NCBI GenBank assembly: GCA_963827855.1
Contig: CAWHBY010000004.1
Coordinates: forward strand, 124,001-188,000
From: DTPU01 sp963827855
GTDB taxonomy: Bacteria > Planctomycetota > Phycisphaerae > Sedimentisphaerales > Anaerobacaceae
DNA: 64,000 nucleotides
Direction: 5' to 3'
The notes under the pieces are model-generated. The model saw only the letters and a list, made by a program, of their open reading frames with translations, was not told where the DNA came from and ran no database searches. Positions 1 to 9,079 of this stretch are shown piece by piece. How positions within the stretch are numbered: the stretch's first letter is position 1; every line of letters begins with the position of its first letter. A program made the position numbers and the translations under genes.

Positions 1-1087
1 AGTCCATTGCCACCTTGACCGGCACGCCAGCGGCAGCCAGCATGGTGGCCGTGGTGTGTCTCAGGCAGTGGAAGCATAGGCTGCCCGATCCGTTGTCGGT
101 CGCGTCGATCCCGGCCCGCTCCAGATCGTCCTTGAACCCCGCGGACAGGGCGGGCACGCCACCCCGGACGGGAAAGACCTTCGTTTCCGGCAACATGCTC
201 CGGGTCAGGTCCCGCAGCAGGGCGGCCGTCGTGGTCGTCAACGGCAGGGTGGCCTCTCGCCTGTTCTTCGTGGCGCTCGCCTTGACCGTCACGGTGCCGT
301 CGGCGAAGTTGAAGCTGCCGGCCGACAGGCTCAGAAGCTCTGAGAGCCGCAACCCGGTTTCACAGCCGAGCCGATAGCAGACACTGCGGACTGGACCGGG
401 CAGGCCGCACATCGGCCCGCTGTGCCACGTCGTGGTCAGCAGGAGCCTCATCTCCGGGATGGTGAAGGCCCGCCGCTTCTGGGCGTCAGTGACCTTCAGT
501 CGGGCCAGATGCTCCAGGGGGCTGCTGCCCGTCCGTCCGTCCCGGATCATCCACCTGCCGAAGTGCTTGGCCGAACCAAGGGTCCAGTTGTAGGTCCTCT
601 GGCTGATCGGCGATTCCTTGTCGGTCAGCCTGTTCTGCAGGTATTGCTGGAACTTGCTGCCTGACACGTCGGCCCAGGTCACAAAGCCGCAGGCGTCGAA
701 GGCTGCAAGGAGGGCGGTCTCGGTCTGCCGGGCGTGTTCGGTGTCGCCCAGGCTTCGCCCGAAGTCCGCCAGGTGCTCACGAAGGACCTGGCCGACCGCC
801 ACCCTTGCCCCCTCCAACACGCCCCAGGAGACGAGCTGCTCAAGGAGTCGCTTGGGCAGGCTGTCGATCCACCGTTGGCAATCCGCGCTGGGTGTCAGGC
901 CGCTGGCCTTCGTGGAAATCAGGTCATCAATCCTGCGGCCCAGGGCCTCGGTCTGTCGCTTACTCTCCAGACCGGGCACCCGATGCCTGATCCGGTTGTG
1001 GTCCCAGATGTCCATGTACCAGCGACGGGCAGTCTGCTTCTTCCCGTCCTGATCTTTGTAGGTTGCCTGGAAAATTCTCACACTCAT
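1..1087 (-). CDS. Tyrosine recombinase/phage integrase, 3' end cut by window edge
   Basis: The minus strand reads open for 362 codons from the ATG at 1087 to the window edge. The protein begins MSVRIFQATYKDQDGKKQ and has a SAM-like core-binding region near residues 130-190 (KHFGRWMIRDG). The catalytic domain shows the first Arg box in GCETGLRLSELLSL, a TKNRREATLPL beta-strand segment that normally carries the catalytic Lys, and the H-x-x-R-H box in FHCLRHTTATML. The active-site Tyr lies beyond the window. The start overlaps the stop of the upstream XRE gene as ATGA, so the two are probably translationally coupled. It would catalyse integration and excision of the surrounding element. Confidence 0.9.
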   Translation of the reverse strand, partial: MSVRIFQATYKDQDGKKQTARRWYMDIWDHNRIRHRVPGLESKRQTEALGRRIDDLISTKASGLTPSADCQRWIDSLPKRLLEQLVSWGVLEGARVAVGQVLREHLADFGRSLGDTEHARQTETALLAAFDACGFVTWADVSGSKFQQYLQNRLTDKESPISQRTYNWTLGSAKHFGRWMIRDGRTGSSPLEHLARLKVTDAQKRRAFTIPEMRLLLTTTWHSGPMCGLPGPVRSVCYRLGCETGLRLSELLSLSAGSFNFADGTVTVKASATKNRREATLPLTTTTAALLRDLTRSMLPETKVFPVRGGVPALSAGFKDDLERAGIDATDNGSGSLCFHCLRHTTATMLAAAGVPVKVAMD

Positions 1088-1284
1088 GACTTCCGCCCCT
1101 TCCTGACCTTCCTGATCTCATAGCCGAAGAAGACCAGAAGCTTGCCCGCCGTTTCGACAGACAGCCCGCCACCCTGCATCAACCGACAGAGCTGCTCCTG
1201 GCTGACACCGGTTTGCTGTGACAGCCAGTATCGGCTTTCCCCACAGCGTTCAATCTCAGTTCTGAGCAGCTTCAAGATGTCCAT
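1084..1284 (-). CDS. Small XRE-type helix-turn-helix protein
   Basis: This 66-residue protein is essentially one helix-turn-helix. The segment SRYWLSQQTGVSQEQLCRLM fits an HTH_3/XRE DNA-binding domain, followed by LSVETAGKLLVFFGYEI, the usual closing helices. It lies directly upstream of the integrase with an ATGA overlap and downstream of a consensus-like promoter (1292-1320). The spacing puts transcription start within a base or two of the ATG, so the mRNA may be leaderless. It probably regulates integrase expression or element maintenance. An antitoxin role is possible, but no toxin partner is visible. Confidence 0.75.
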   Translation of the reverse strand: MDILKLLRTEIERCGESRYWLSQQTGVSQEQLCRLMQGGGLSVETAGKLLVFFGYEIRKVRKGRKS

Positions 1285-1291
1285 ACATCAT

Positions 1292-1320
1292 GTTCTAGCA
1301 CGGTACTTAGTCAGTGTCAA
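1292..1320 (-). promoter_or_regulatory. Sigma-70-like promoter for the XRE-integrase operon
   Basis: On the minus strand TTGACA (1315-1320) is followed by a 17-base spacer and TAGAAC (1292-1297). The predicted start of transcription is about 1285, one base ahead of the ATG at 1284. No ribosome binding site fits in between, so initiation may be leaderless. Confidence 0.55.
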
Positions 1321-1323
1321 GTA

Positions 1324-1659
1324 TTAGCGACAAGATTTGTGAGAGATTCTCATGGCTTCCCATTGCCGCAGGGGGGGACACCCCTCGGAAACCCAACCCG
1401 TGACTTCGTCGCGCCGGTAGAGCCGCCTTCGGCCAAGGCTGATGGGCCGAGGCCCAATCCGGCCAGACGCAGAGAGGCTGTAGAACATGGACAAGCTGAT
1501 GCCCAAAAGTCTCGACACGTCCAGCGCCGGGATCAGCAGCGGGCTTGCCTCGGGCTTGACTTCCACTGGTACGCTGCGGCTCGCGGTCGATCGCGAGGCC
1601 TCTGCAGCCACAGCAGGATCGCCCTTGGCATCTGCCGATTCAATCTCCTCTTGATCCAC
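1324..1659 (-). CDS. AlpA/excisionase-like HTH_17 protein
   Basis: The recognisable part is the C-terminal half: ALDVSRLLGISLSMFYSLSA, then GRIGPRPISLGRRRLYRRDEVTGWV. This is the classic HTH_17/AlpA pattern, with a short helix-turn-helix, a wing and a terminal helix. The reading frame is open to 1680, but the best start is GTG at 1659, preceded by AGGAG about seven bases upstream. The N-terminal 45 residues look disordered. It follows the primase-helicase closely and precedes the integrase operon. AlpA-type proteins act as directionality factors or regulators of integrase in phages and islands. Confidence 0.7.
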   Translation of the reverse strand: MDQEEIESADAKGDPAVAAEASRSTASRSVPVEVKPEASPLLIPALDVSRLLGISLSMFYSLSASGRIGPRPISLGRRRLYRRDEVTGWVSEGCPPLRQWEAMRISHKSCR

Positions 1660-3460
1660 TGTGCGTCTCCTTTTTGACAATCAAACCCAACTCCTTCAGG
1701 GTCAGTGACCCGCCGTCAAACTCACACGCCAGGCGCAACCCTTGGCCCTTGCCGTTGCGGGCCTTGAGCAGATGCAGTGTCCGGTTATGCAGGACCTGGA
1801 TCGTGCCGCACGGTGTCTGCACAAGGTCTTCCTTGGGGTCGTGACTCTCCAGCCAGAGGATCGTCTGACTGAATCGGCTGAAGCAGACCCCGCCGGCTAG
1901 CTGGTTCACATCGGGCAGGCTGACGGACTTGACTGGGTGAGTAACCAAGACCACACTGCACTGGTAGTCCACGGCGGCCCTCTTGACTCGTTGCAGGAAG
2001 CTGTTGTCTTCCTCCCACGGGTCCCGGCGGGTATGACTTGCGACCGTGACAGGATCTGTGATTATGACCCTGACACCCGCTCGGGCGCGGTCCTCGACCC
2101 ACACTCCAAGTTGCTCCAAAGTAGGCTGGCTGTCAGGGCTGACCCAGATCGCACGGCCGATCGCTTCAAGGGCTTCCTGATGGTACTTCCATGCCTCCCT
2201 TGCCTGCTCGGGATTGGCCTTGATCCACTCAGGGTCCGTCAAGCCAGGGAGGCCCGCACATTGGCCCAAGACTCGCAACAGGTGGAAGTCCCTGTCTTCC
2301 TCCAGCTCGAAAATTGCTACCTTGACACCCTGGCGGATCAGGTGCCCTGTCAATTGGAGCACAGCGAAACTCTTGGACGCGCCGACGCCTCCGCAGAGAA
2401 TCGTCACCGTGCCCTCAAGAAAGGCATGAGTCAGGCCATTCAATATCCGCCAAGGAGTCGGCACGGCCCGCCGCTGGCCGGCAATGGTCCGTTCTATGAC
2501 CTCGACTACGCCGGCAGCAATGCTCCGCGGCTTGGCCTTCTGCAGGGCCGCCTGGATCGCCGCCGTCACCTTGGCCGGGTCTGGGTCGATGGCCTTCCAC
2601 TGCTCGACGAAGTCAAACGCGTCTTCCTTCTCGACCAGGTCTAGGGCCGATGGGTCAAGAAGGGCAATCCTCGGCGGAAGCTGGAGGGCCTGACAGATGC
2701 GCTCGACGTCGGCCATGTAGTGGTGGCCCGGTTCGTCGTGGTCGGGCCAGAGAATCAGGTTCCGGCCTGCGACCGGGGACCAGTCCGCGTTCTGTGCGTT
2801 CTTGGCTCCCCCTGGGCTGGTCGTCGCCACAAACCCGTATTGCGACAAGGCATCAGCGGCTTTCTCACCCTCGCACACGATGACCGTGTCGGCCTTGACT
2901 ACCTGGGGTAGGTTGTACAGCGGCCAGGGCTTGGCCGGCGCCTTCATCACCCACCCACCGCTGACCGGGTGACAAGGGCGGTAGTCCTTCTCGCCGTTGG
3001 CCCGGCAGCGGAAGACCTTCATCAAGGCCTTCTGGCCGGTGGTGTCCGTGTAGGTGTGTTCAAGCTCGACCGGACCGGGTAAGGCCTCTCGCACGGCCTC
3101 GATGCTCGGATAGACCTTGCAGCCAGCTTCTGACGATTGACCTTGTCTCGCCGTGTGGCCTGCTTGGCCTCTGGCTGCCCCGCCAAGGCGTCGGCAGACC
3201 TCGGTGGGTGTGATTCCATCGGCCCAGGCCAGAACGTCGATCACTGAGCCGCACTTGCCGCACTTCTGGCACTTGAACCGCCAGACTCCGTCCTGCCCTG
3301 CGAAGATCCCACCGCTGGGCCTCTGGTCGTCGCAGAACGCACAGCGGACCGTCCTACCCTGGATCAGCTCGGCCCCGGCCAGCTTCAGGGTTTCTATGAG
3401 GGCGGCCTGATCCCGCTTCAGTTGGTCGATGTCCCGGCCTGCGAACCTGTCGAGGATCAT
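1640..3460 (-). CDS. Primase-helicase: zinc finger, TOPRIM and RepA/DnaB-type ATPase
   Basis: This 606-residue protein has the architecture of a mobile-element replication protein. A CHC2-like zinc finger is formed by Cys40, Cys43, Cys64 and Cys67 (CAFC then CQKC). A TOPRIM domain follows, with VIVCEGEK near residues 193-200 and LWPDHDEPG near 238-246 supplying the acidic residues. The C-terminal RecA-fold ATPase of RepA/AAA_25 type has Walker A GGVGASKS at 357-364 and a Walker B-like VRVIITDPVT. It would prime and unwind at the element's origin. The start overlaps the stop of the upstream HTH gene by ATGA. The 3' end reaches the AlpA reading frame. Confidence 0.85.
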   Translation of the reverse strand: MILDRFAGRDIDQLKRDQAALIETLKLAGAELIQGRTVRCAFCDDQRPSGGIFAGQDGVWRFKCQKCGKCGSVIDVLAWADGITPTEVCRRLGGAARGQAGHTARQGQSSEAGCKVYPSIEAVREALPGPVELEHTYTDTTGQKALMKVFRCRANGEKDYRPCHPVSGGWVMKAPAKPWPLYNLPQVVKADTVIVCEGEKAADALSQYGFVATTSPGGAKNAQNADWSPVAGRNLILWPDHDEPGHHYMADVERICQALQLPPRIALLDPSALDLVEKEDAFDFVEQWKAIDPDPAKVTAAIQAALQKAKPRSIAAGVVEVIERTIAGQRRAVPTPWRILNGLTHAFLEGTVTILCGGVGASKSFAVLQLTGHLIRQGVKVAIFELEEDRDFHLLRVLGQCAGLPGLTDPEWIKANPEQAREAWKYHQEALEAIGRAIWVSPDSQPTLEQLGVWVEDRARAGVRVIITDPVTVASHTRRDPWEEDNSFLQRVKRAAVDYQCSVVLVTHPVKSVSLPDVNQLAGGVCFSRFSQTILWLESHDPKEDLVQTPCGTIQVLHNRTLHLLKARNGKGQGLRLACEFDGGSLTLKELGLIVKKETHSGSRGD

Positions 3461-4110
3461 GGTAGTGCCCCCGCCGCCCTCAGGGCCTTGATTTCCTCTG
3501 GCGTGGCCTCATGGGTAGGATCGCTCTGATCGACCGTCACGCCCTTGGCCTTCGGCTCCCAGACCGAGATGAGCTTCTGCTTCCAGTTACGGACGGGCTT
3601 CCCTTTGGCGTCGTTCCAGTCAGCAGCCGCGTAGTAGTCGATGAACCGCTGAGCGTCGAAGTCTGGCAGACCACGGCTGGCGGCGTACTCGCGGACCTCA
3701 GCCACTGTTGGGGGTGTAAGACTCGACGATGATCGCCCACTATGTTTCGTATACTGTTTTGTATCTTCGCGTTTCCCTAAAGGGGTCGTTGCGGATTCCT
3801 CAAGGGGGGTCTCTTTAGGCTTCCTACATAGGGGGGTCTTTAGGTTTCCTGAAGGGGTGATTGTTCTGCCGACGATCTCCTTGCCGTCATACTGGAAGGA
3901 GCATTCGACCCGCTTCTTGGCCACCAGGCTGGTAATGATCTGACTTGCGCGGGACTTCCCAACAGCGAACCGCTCCGCGAAGTGCTCGTTCAGTGCGTGG
4001 CAGCCATCGACCCCATGCAGGTGAAGGATCTCGCTCAGGAAGAGCTTCTCCATGGGAGTCAGACTCCGATCTGCTAGCATCTCGGCAGGAATCCAAAGGC
4101 CCTTGCTCAT
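3457..4110 (-). CDS. Helix-turn-helix replication-initiation-type protein
   Basis: This 217-residue protein has an N-terminal winged-helix of the phage replication or plasmid helix-turn-helix kind: LTPMEKLFLSEILHLHG, then ERFAVGKSRASQIITSLVAK. A polar low-complexity linker follows at about 85-135. The C-terminal segment (RGLPDFDAQRFIDYYAAADW, then GKPVRNWKQKLISVWE) is typical of phage replisome-organiser or DnaT-like proteins. Overlapping stop-start junctions tie it to the AlpA-like gene upstream and the primase-helicase downstream. It probably recruits or loads the replication protein. The exact role is an inference from domain type and context. Confidence 0.7.
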   Translation of the reverse strand: MSKGLWIPAEMLADRSLTPMEKLFLSEILHLHGVDGCHALNEHFAERFAVGKSRASQIITSLVAKKRVECSFQYDGKEIVGRTITPSGNLKTPLCRKPKETPLEESATTPLGKREDTKQYTKHSGRSSSSLTPPTVAEVREYAASRGLPDFDAQRFIDYYAAADWNDAKGKPVRNWKQKLISVWEPKAKGVTVDQSDPTHEATPEEIKALRAAGALP

Positions 4111-4376
4111 TGCCCCCCTCTCCGCCCGGCAACTGCTACGTTCAGATTGGCCTGGGCCTGGAGCTCGCGTTTGGCCTCAAAGGTCCTCCGATCGGGGCAA
4201 CTCATGGCGATCCACAGGTCAATGTCTGCTTCTCGCCAGCGAAGACAGCCACCGACCTTCACGGGCGAGGGGATCTTGCCTGCACTGTTGAGCCGGAACA
4301 CCGTCCGTTTGGACCATGCCCCCCGCTCAGCAACCGTACCCACATCAAGCAAACGTTCTGCCTTCGCGGCACTCAT
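4107..4376 (-). CDS. Second AlpA-like HTH_17 DNA-binding protein
   Basis: This is a roughly 89-residue protein. The segment LLDVGTVAERGAWSKRTVFR followed by GKIPSPVKVGGCLRWREADIDLWI is a MerR-like HTH_17/AlpA fold. The frame is open to 4391 through a TTG, but the ATG at 4376 is preceded by GGAGG eight bases upstream and is the better start. It opens the replication cassette and overlaps the next gene by ATGA. It is likely an excisionase or cassette regulator. With the gene at 1324-1659 the element has two such proteins, as phage satellites and islands often do. Confidence 0.7.
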   Translation of the reverse strand: MSAAKAERLLDVGTVAERGAWSKRTVFRLNSAGKIPSPVKVGGCLRWREADIDLWIAMSCPDRRTFEAKRELQAQANLNVAVAGRRGGQ

Positions 4377-4584
4377 GGCGAGTACCTCCAACGAGTGATC
4401 TTTGAGGTCTGCAACGCAACACCGCGTGCGACCTACAGCATTGAAAGGCGGAACGCAATTGTCTGGAATGGTGTGGCATCGCCCCAGACAGGGGACAGGG
4501 ACTAAGTGAGGCTAGACGCTAGAGATGTGCAGTTGACTTTTGTTGGCGATGGTGACAGAACAGAATGGAACACAATTCAATCTG

Positions 4585-5919
4585 CTATTTGTTCTGTTTG
4601 TCCGTCTGGCAGCGCTTCCATCGGCGGACGGCCATCTCGGCAGCCTTGCCAGACGTGAAGCTGTAGATCGTGGCAACCTCCTCCCACGATCCTCTGACGT
4701 CGTGACCGCTTGCCTGGAGGTGGTCGAAACGCTCGCTGGCGAGCTTGCAGTCTCTATCTGTGTACTTCGGCTTGCGGCCCTTCCTTCCGTTCTTGTGTTC
4801 TTTGGTGTTCCGCTCAGCCTCGCCGCTGGTCGCCGTGTCCTCCGTCTCGGGCAATCCCGCCGGCGGGTGAGTCCTGCAGGTTTGGGAGCGGATTCCCTCC
4901 AGAGTGGTAACGAGACCGGAGAGAAACGCTTCGCGTGACTCCCTTCGCTCAACCTTGTCCAGGACATCGGCGGCAATCATGCGGTCAATAAGGTAGTCAA
5001 TGCCGTAGTTCCAGAAGCCCTTGTCCAACCGTTCCACACGGCTAGATATGTTCAGGCCTTTCAGTTCGTCATAGACATTGAGCAGTCTTCCAGTGTCTGT
5101 TGCATCCAGTTCGCTGCTCCGCCTGGCCAACTGGTTGTGTTGCTCCACAAGCTCTTGATAGGCGGTCGCATACTCCTTATCAGACAACCGGCAGATCCGT
5201 TCAGCCGCTCTGAAGAACTCCATCGATCGGTTGAACGCCCACCTGGCTCTAAGTGACCTGTCACCCGACAGAGCAGCGGTCTCGGGCCTGTCCAGATCCT
5301 GCCTGATGCGACTCGCCACTACGTTCTGTAGCCAGTCCGCCACACTTTGCTGGTGGGCCCCAAAGGACAACTCGATGGACTTCAAATCCGAAACGACCCG
5401 GGCATGGAATTCATACCGCGATCGATGACGCATGTCCCAACCGGATCTGTGCCCACGGGAAGTCCGTCGTCGCCGCGAGATTGTTTCGTGACCTGGCGAG
5501 ATGTGTCCGGGGCGTGGTCTCCGTCGCCTCATGATCTGTTTGGCCCGCCTACAGGCGTTATCCCAGGTCCTCCGAGCCGGTAGCGGAGCATGTAGTTCGC
5601 CCAAGCCCTCGAATACCTCGATGAACCCCCGAATCACTTCTGGTTCCATTTGTGCAACCAGGGCGTCCACAGTTTTCTCTGCCTCGATGCACCATTGCAG
5701 GAGATCCTGTAGGCCGGCCGTAGGATTGGGATTGAAGGCCGGCACGGTTGGGATGTCTCCCAGAAGCTTGCGGAAATGGATAGCCCTGGTACGTCTGTCG
5801 CCATATGCCCGTGCCATGGCTTCAGGGTCGGCAATTGCCAGGTCCTTCTGGACAGCTTGATAGAACTCAGCGAGGGACTGGGGTTGTGTCTTCGGATCAT
5901 CTTTCATTGGCACAGACAT
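4585..5919 (-). CDS. Uncharacterised element-encoded protein with basic middle segment
   Basis: I do not recognise this 444-residue protein. The N-terminal third is helical and acidic. Residues about 135-180 are Arg-rich (CRRAKQIMRRRRPRPGH, RRRRTSRGHRSGWD) and could bind nucleic acid. The region after that is helical, with a coiled-coil-like segment (YATAYQELVEQHNQLARR). A C-terminal segment KGRKPKYTDRDCKLASERFD is reminiscent of HTH-type DNA-binding tails seen in phage proteins. I chose ATG 5919 over the upstream TTG at 5943. It stands alone between the replication cassette and the defence operon. A missed frameshift near the Arg-rich part cannot be excluded. Confidence 0.55.
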   Translation of the reverse strand: MSVPMKDDPKTQPQSLAEFYQAVQKDLAIADPEAMARAYGDRRTRAIHFRKLLGDIPTVPAFNPNPTAGLQDLLQWCIEAEKTVDALVAQMEPEVIRGFIEVFEGLGELHAPLPARRTWDNACRRAKQIMRRRRPRPGHISPGHETISRRRRTSRGHRSGWDMRHRSRYEFHARVVSDLKSIELSFGAHQQSVADWLQNVVASRIRQDLDRPETAALSGDRSLRARWAFNRSMEFFRAAERICRLSDKEYATAYQELVEQHNQLARRSSELDATDTGRLLNVYDELKGLNISSRVERLDKGFWNYGIDYLIDRMIAADVLDKVERRESREAFLSGLVTTLEGIRSQTCRTHPPAGLPETEDTATSGEAERNTKEHKNGRKGRKPKYTDRDCKLASERFDHLQASGHDVRGSWEEVATIYSFTSGKAAEMAVRRWKRCQTDKQNK

Positions 5920-6119
5920 CCGGCGTATACCGCCGCACTTCAACTGGCGAAGCCCTTCGCGACAGCCTTCATGGCCTCATTCTCGTTGGCTCGTGCGAAT
6001 CGTCCACAGAGCCACGATTCGTGAGTCTCAGGTCCGACTGCCATCAGTGACAACCCGATTTGATCGTCAATGCGCATTGCGTCATCCCTCACGGGCTGCC
6101 CGCGATCAAGAGGGCCGAA

Positions 6120-9038
6120 TCAACCGTCCGTGTGGATGCGGTCATCCAGGCCCAGTTCGCGAAGGGCGGCCTTGGTCTCCTCCAGGCGTTGAGGTGACAG
6201 GCCCGCCGTTGGATTGACCTCGAAGGTCACGGTGAGTTTCAACCCGCTCGCGGTGGCGTACTTGGATAGTACCTTGGTGTAGAAATTCATCCACTTCTGC
6301 GATGGCACTTCGCCTGACCATCTCAAACCGGCAACCTTCTCAGGGGGCGGAGGAGGTGGAGGGATCAGGACCTCTTGCGTTGTTATGACTACCGTTGTCT
6401 GGGTTCGCAGGTTGCCGACTCTGACCTCGATCCGGAACTCGCCCTCTTCGGGTCCTGCCTTGAAGCCGCCCTTGTCGTCGATCTCACCCCCTTTGGCGAT
6501 CCAGATCGCAGCGGACACTTCCATGGGCCGGCCATGCTGGTCCAATCCCTGCACTTGGAAGACCATGTGGGTCCCCGGTTTGACTTGGGGGCGTTCTGGC
6601 CGGATCGTTAGGATCGTCAGATTGGGCGGCTCGATGTGCTTCTTGGCCTCCTCTGCCGTGATGATGAACATGTCGTCAGAGATCTCCACCTCATCGGGCG
6701 CAAGGTCCTGGTCGAAGACAAATGGCTTGTACTGACCGCCTGCCTTTCCGACATAGGCCAGGATCTTGCTGGAGACCCCCCGGGCGATTGTCTCCTTGAT
6801 CGAGTCTCCGTTCAGCAGGCGGGGGAACTTCGGCGATGCAAAGAACGCATCCCGGACCGACTTCGTGCTCCACTCCGTCAGTCCCGGCCAGTTGCGGATA
6901 AGGGAGTTCGGGCTGACACCTGTCTCAACTTCCCCTTCCTGCCGCAATCGGTCTATGATCAGATTGACCATGCTGTTGGCCTGGCTGGAGTGTACCAGGC
7001 CAAGGTCAACTGGGTGGACGTTGTTGTCCTTGCCCAGGAGGAGCACATTCTTGTAGGTGCGCCAGACGCACTCCTTCAGGTCCCTCTTAGCCTTCTTGAG
7101 GCTCTCAGCCAACTGGGCCTTCTGGGCCTCATCGAGCTTGCTATCATCCTCGCCCTCGATGTCTTGCCAGGTAAGCAGCTTGCGGGCCTCATCTCTCAGA
7201 GCAGCGTCATCATCTGCGACCGCGAACAGAAGAGCACTCTTGAAGGTCCGTCCTGAGCTGCCAGACTCGCGGATCATCCCCTCGATCAGGCCCGGAGTCT
7301 TCTTGTCGCCCATTGAGCATTCGGGCGCCATGACGACCAAGGTCAGTACGGGCCGGTCGGGGATCTGGTTGGACTTCTCCGGGAACGGCACCAACTCCAC
7401 CCCCTGCTGCTTCTCGAAGACCTTGAGAATCTCCTCGCGAATCCGCTCCTCGACCGCCGCGGGCTTGATCGTGGCCCGGCGATCGGCGAACCGCTTGTTC
7501 ATGTTCTCCTTTACGCTGAACCGGTAGCGGTTCCGCTCTACCGTGAGGTAGTAGCAGGCATCCGTGAGCGCCTCCAAAGCGGTTTCGACGTTGCCAATGT
7601 CGAGGCCCGGCTCCGCCACAGCGAGGCGGACCTCCGGCTGCGTGGCCTCCCCTTCTTTGGCTTGTCCGCCGTTGGACTCGAAGAGGACCACTGTCGCCAC
7701 CTTCCTGTGCAGCCGGGTGTTCCTGATCGTCTCCACTGCCTCGGCATCAAGCCTCGCTGCGTGCGAGTTCTTGCCGCAGATGTCGGTGGTCACCGCACCC
7801 TCCAGCTTCTGCTCACCCAGTTGCTCGAACATGGCCGTGCGGAACATCGCGTCTTCCAGTGGAGCCGTGCCCAGCCCGATTAGCGGGTCCTTCTGTATAC
7901 CCTTGTAGCCGTCCTGGTACGCGCGGGACACCCACAGGGCCAACAGACGCAGGACGCCGCGGGTCTGCTGAAACCGAGGCAGTGCCTGCCATTTGCGTTC
8001 AAACACCGAGAGCACCATCGGATGGAAGGGATACGTCGCCTCGATGGCCTCGCGGGCATTGTCCACAGGGAACCACTTGGGGACCTGGTCCCTGTGAGCG
8101 ATGATCCAGTCTGCATATTCCGCGGCCACCTTTCGGCCCTCGTCCGGCATACCTCCCCAATCGAACAACCGCCTGCGGATGATCTCCGATGTCTCGGCCT
8201 CAGCGGACATGACCACGGCCTTGCCAACCCGGTCCAGCATCTTCTTGAACCGCGTGTAGTCGGCCTGGTCATCTGCCGTCATCTCCAGTTCCGACGCCGG
8301 TATCGACACCGCCAGGACCACATTGTCCTGGCCTCGTGCCGTCTCAGAAAGGTTCTGGAGGAAGTCATAGAGTTGCGTGGAAAGTCCGCTCTTGCGGCTG
8401 CGGCTGACGTAGTTGAGCAGCTCATCCATCAGAATCAAGCAGGGCCGGTCCTTCGGCAACATCTGGCGGATCACGTCGCCCGCTGGGGCAGTCATGGTCC
8501 GTTCGTGCTCGATCACGGCTGCAAACGACTCCTGTTTGCCCAACTGCCAGGCGATCTCGCCCCAGGGGGTCTTGCGGCCCGGCGTGCCGTCATCGCCACC
8601 ACGGCCGCGAATTGAATCGAACTCCGTTCCAACAAATGTCGCCACCGCGGCCTGTGGGACTTTCGTCACCCCGGCCTTGGCCATCAGGCGATCCACGCCG
8701 GTCCATGTCTCCGCTTGGCGACCGTTGTTTGCCAGGTGGTACAACAGGGTCAGGGCGTGCGTCTTGCCACCGCCGAACTGAGTGGCCAGGTTGAAGACTG
8801 CCGAGGTCTCGGTCTTGATCCCGGAAAGGCGCCGCATGACCTCCGCACCCATACCCAGCAGGTTCGTTGTCATGTACGTCCGATCGAAGAACCGCTTGGG
8901 TTCACGGTAGACATCAGGGGCAGTACCATCGCGGACCTTGTCTAGATGTACTGCGAACTCGGATGCGTCCAATGGACGACCTTCACGCAGGTCTTCGCGG
9001 GGTTCAACTACTTTGTACCAGGGCTTCAGCATTGCCAT
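6120..9038 (-). CDS. DUF499 AAA+ ATPase of a helicase-methylase-ATPase defence operon
   Basis: This protein has about 972 residues from ATG 9038, which has AGGA seven bases upstream. An in-frame ATG at 9086 lies inside the preceding gene. The N-terminus (MLKPWYKVVEPREDLREG) and Walker A QFGGGKTHAL near residues 87-96 are characteristic of DUF499. Walker B is LILMDELLNYV near 201-211. The C-terminal part has a beta-rich region with Ig-like character and ends in a helical domain. It is the last gene of the overlapping defence operon. DUF499 proteins co-occur with DUF1156 methylases and helicases in DISARM-related anti-phage loci. A motor or sensor role is inferred from that association. Confidence 0.85.
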   Translation of the reverse strand: MAMLKPWYKVVEPREDLREGRPLDASEFAVHLDKVRDGTAPDVYREPKRFFDRTYMTTNLLGMGAEVMRRLSGIKTETSAVFNLATQFGGGKTHALTLLYHLANNGRQAETWTGVDRLMAKAGVTKVPQAAVATFVGTEFDSIRGRGGDDGTPGRKTPWGEIAWQLGKQESFAAVIEHERTMTAPAGDVIRQMLPKDRPCLILMDELLNYVSRSRKSGLSTQLYDFLQNLSETARGQDNVVLAVSIPASELEMTADDQADYTRFKKMLDRVGKAVVMSAEAETSEIIRRRLFDWGGMPDEGRKVAAEYADWIIAHRDQVPKWFPVDNAREAIEATYPFHPMVLSVFERKWQALPRFQQTRGVLRLLALWVSRAYQDGYKGIQKDPLIGLGTAPLEDAMFRTAMFEQLGEQKLEGAVTTDICGKNSHAARLDAEAVETIRNTRLHRKVATVVLFESNGGQAKEGEATQPEVRLAVAEPGLDIGNVETALEALTDACYYLTVERNRYRFSVKENMNKRFADRRATIKPAAVEERIREEILKVFEKQQGVELVPFPEKSNQIPDRPVLTLVVMAPECSMGDKKTPGLIEGMIRESGSSGRTFKSALLFAVADDDAALRDEARKLLTWQDIEGEDDSKLDEAQKAQLAESLKKAKRDLKECVWRTYKNVLLLGKDNNVHPVDLGLVHSSQANSMVNLIIDRLRQEGEVETGVSPNSLIRNWPGLTEWSTKSVRDAFFASPKFPRLLNGDSIKETIARGVSSKILAYVGKAGGQYKPFVFDQDLAPDEVEISDDMFIITAEEAKKHIEPPNLTILTIRPERPQVKPGTHMVFQVQGLDQHGRPMEVSAAIWIAKGGEIDDKGGFKAGPEEGEFRIEVRVGNLRTQTTVVITTQEVLIPPPPPPPEKVAGLRWSGEVPSQKWMNFYTKVLSKYATASGLKLTVTFEVNPTAGLSPQRLEETKAALRELGLDDRIHTDG

Positions 9039-9079
9039 CGTCGCGTCCTGCCTTTCGCCTGTGCAGCACTCTCCATTCC

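Noticed and set aside
1937..2644. 235-codon plus-strand frame inside the primase-helicase
   Set aside because: It is a shadow of a well-supported minus-strand gene with zinc finger, TOPRIM and Walker motifs.
4512..4976. Arg/Ser-rich minus-strand frame overlapping the 444-residue gene
   Set aside because: It is the frame shadow of the larger gene, with composition typical of out-of-frame GC-rich DNA.
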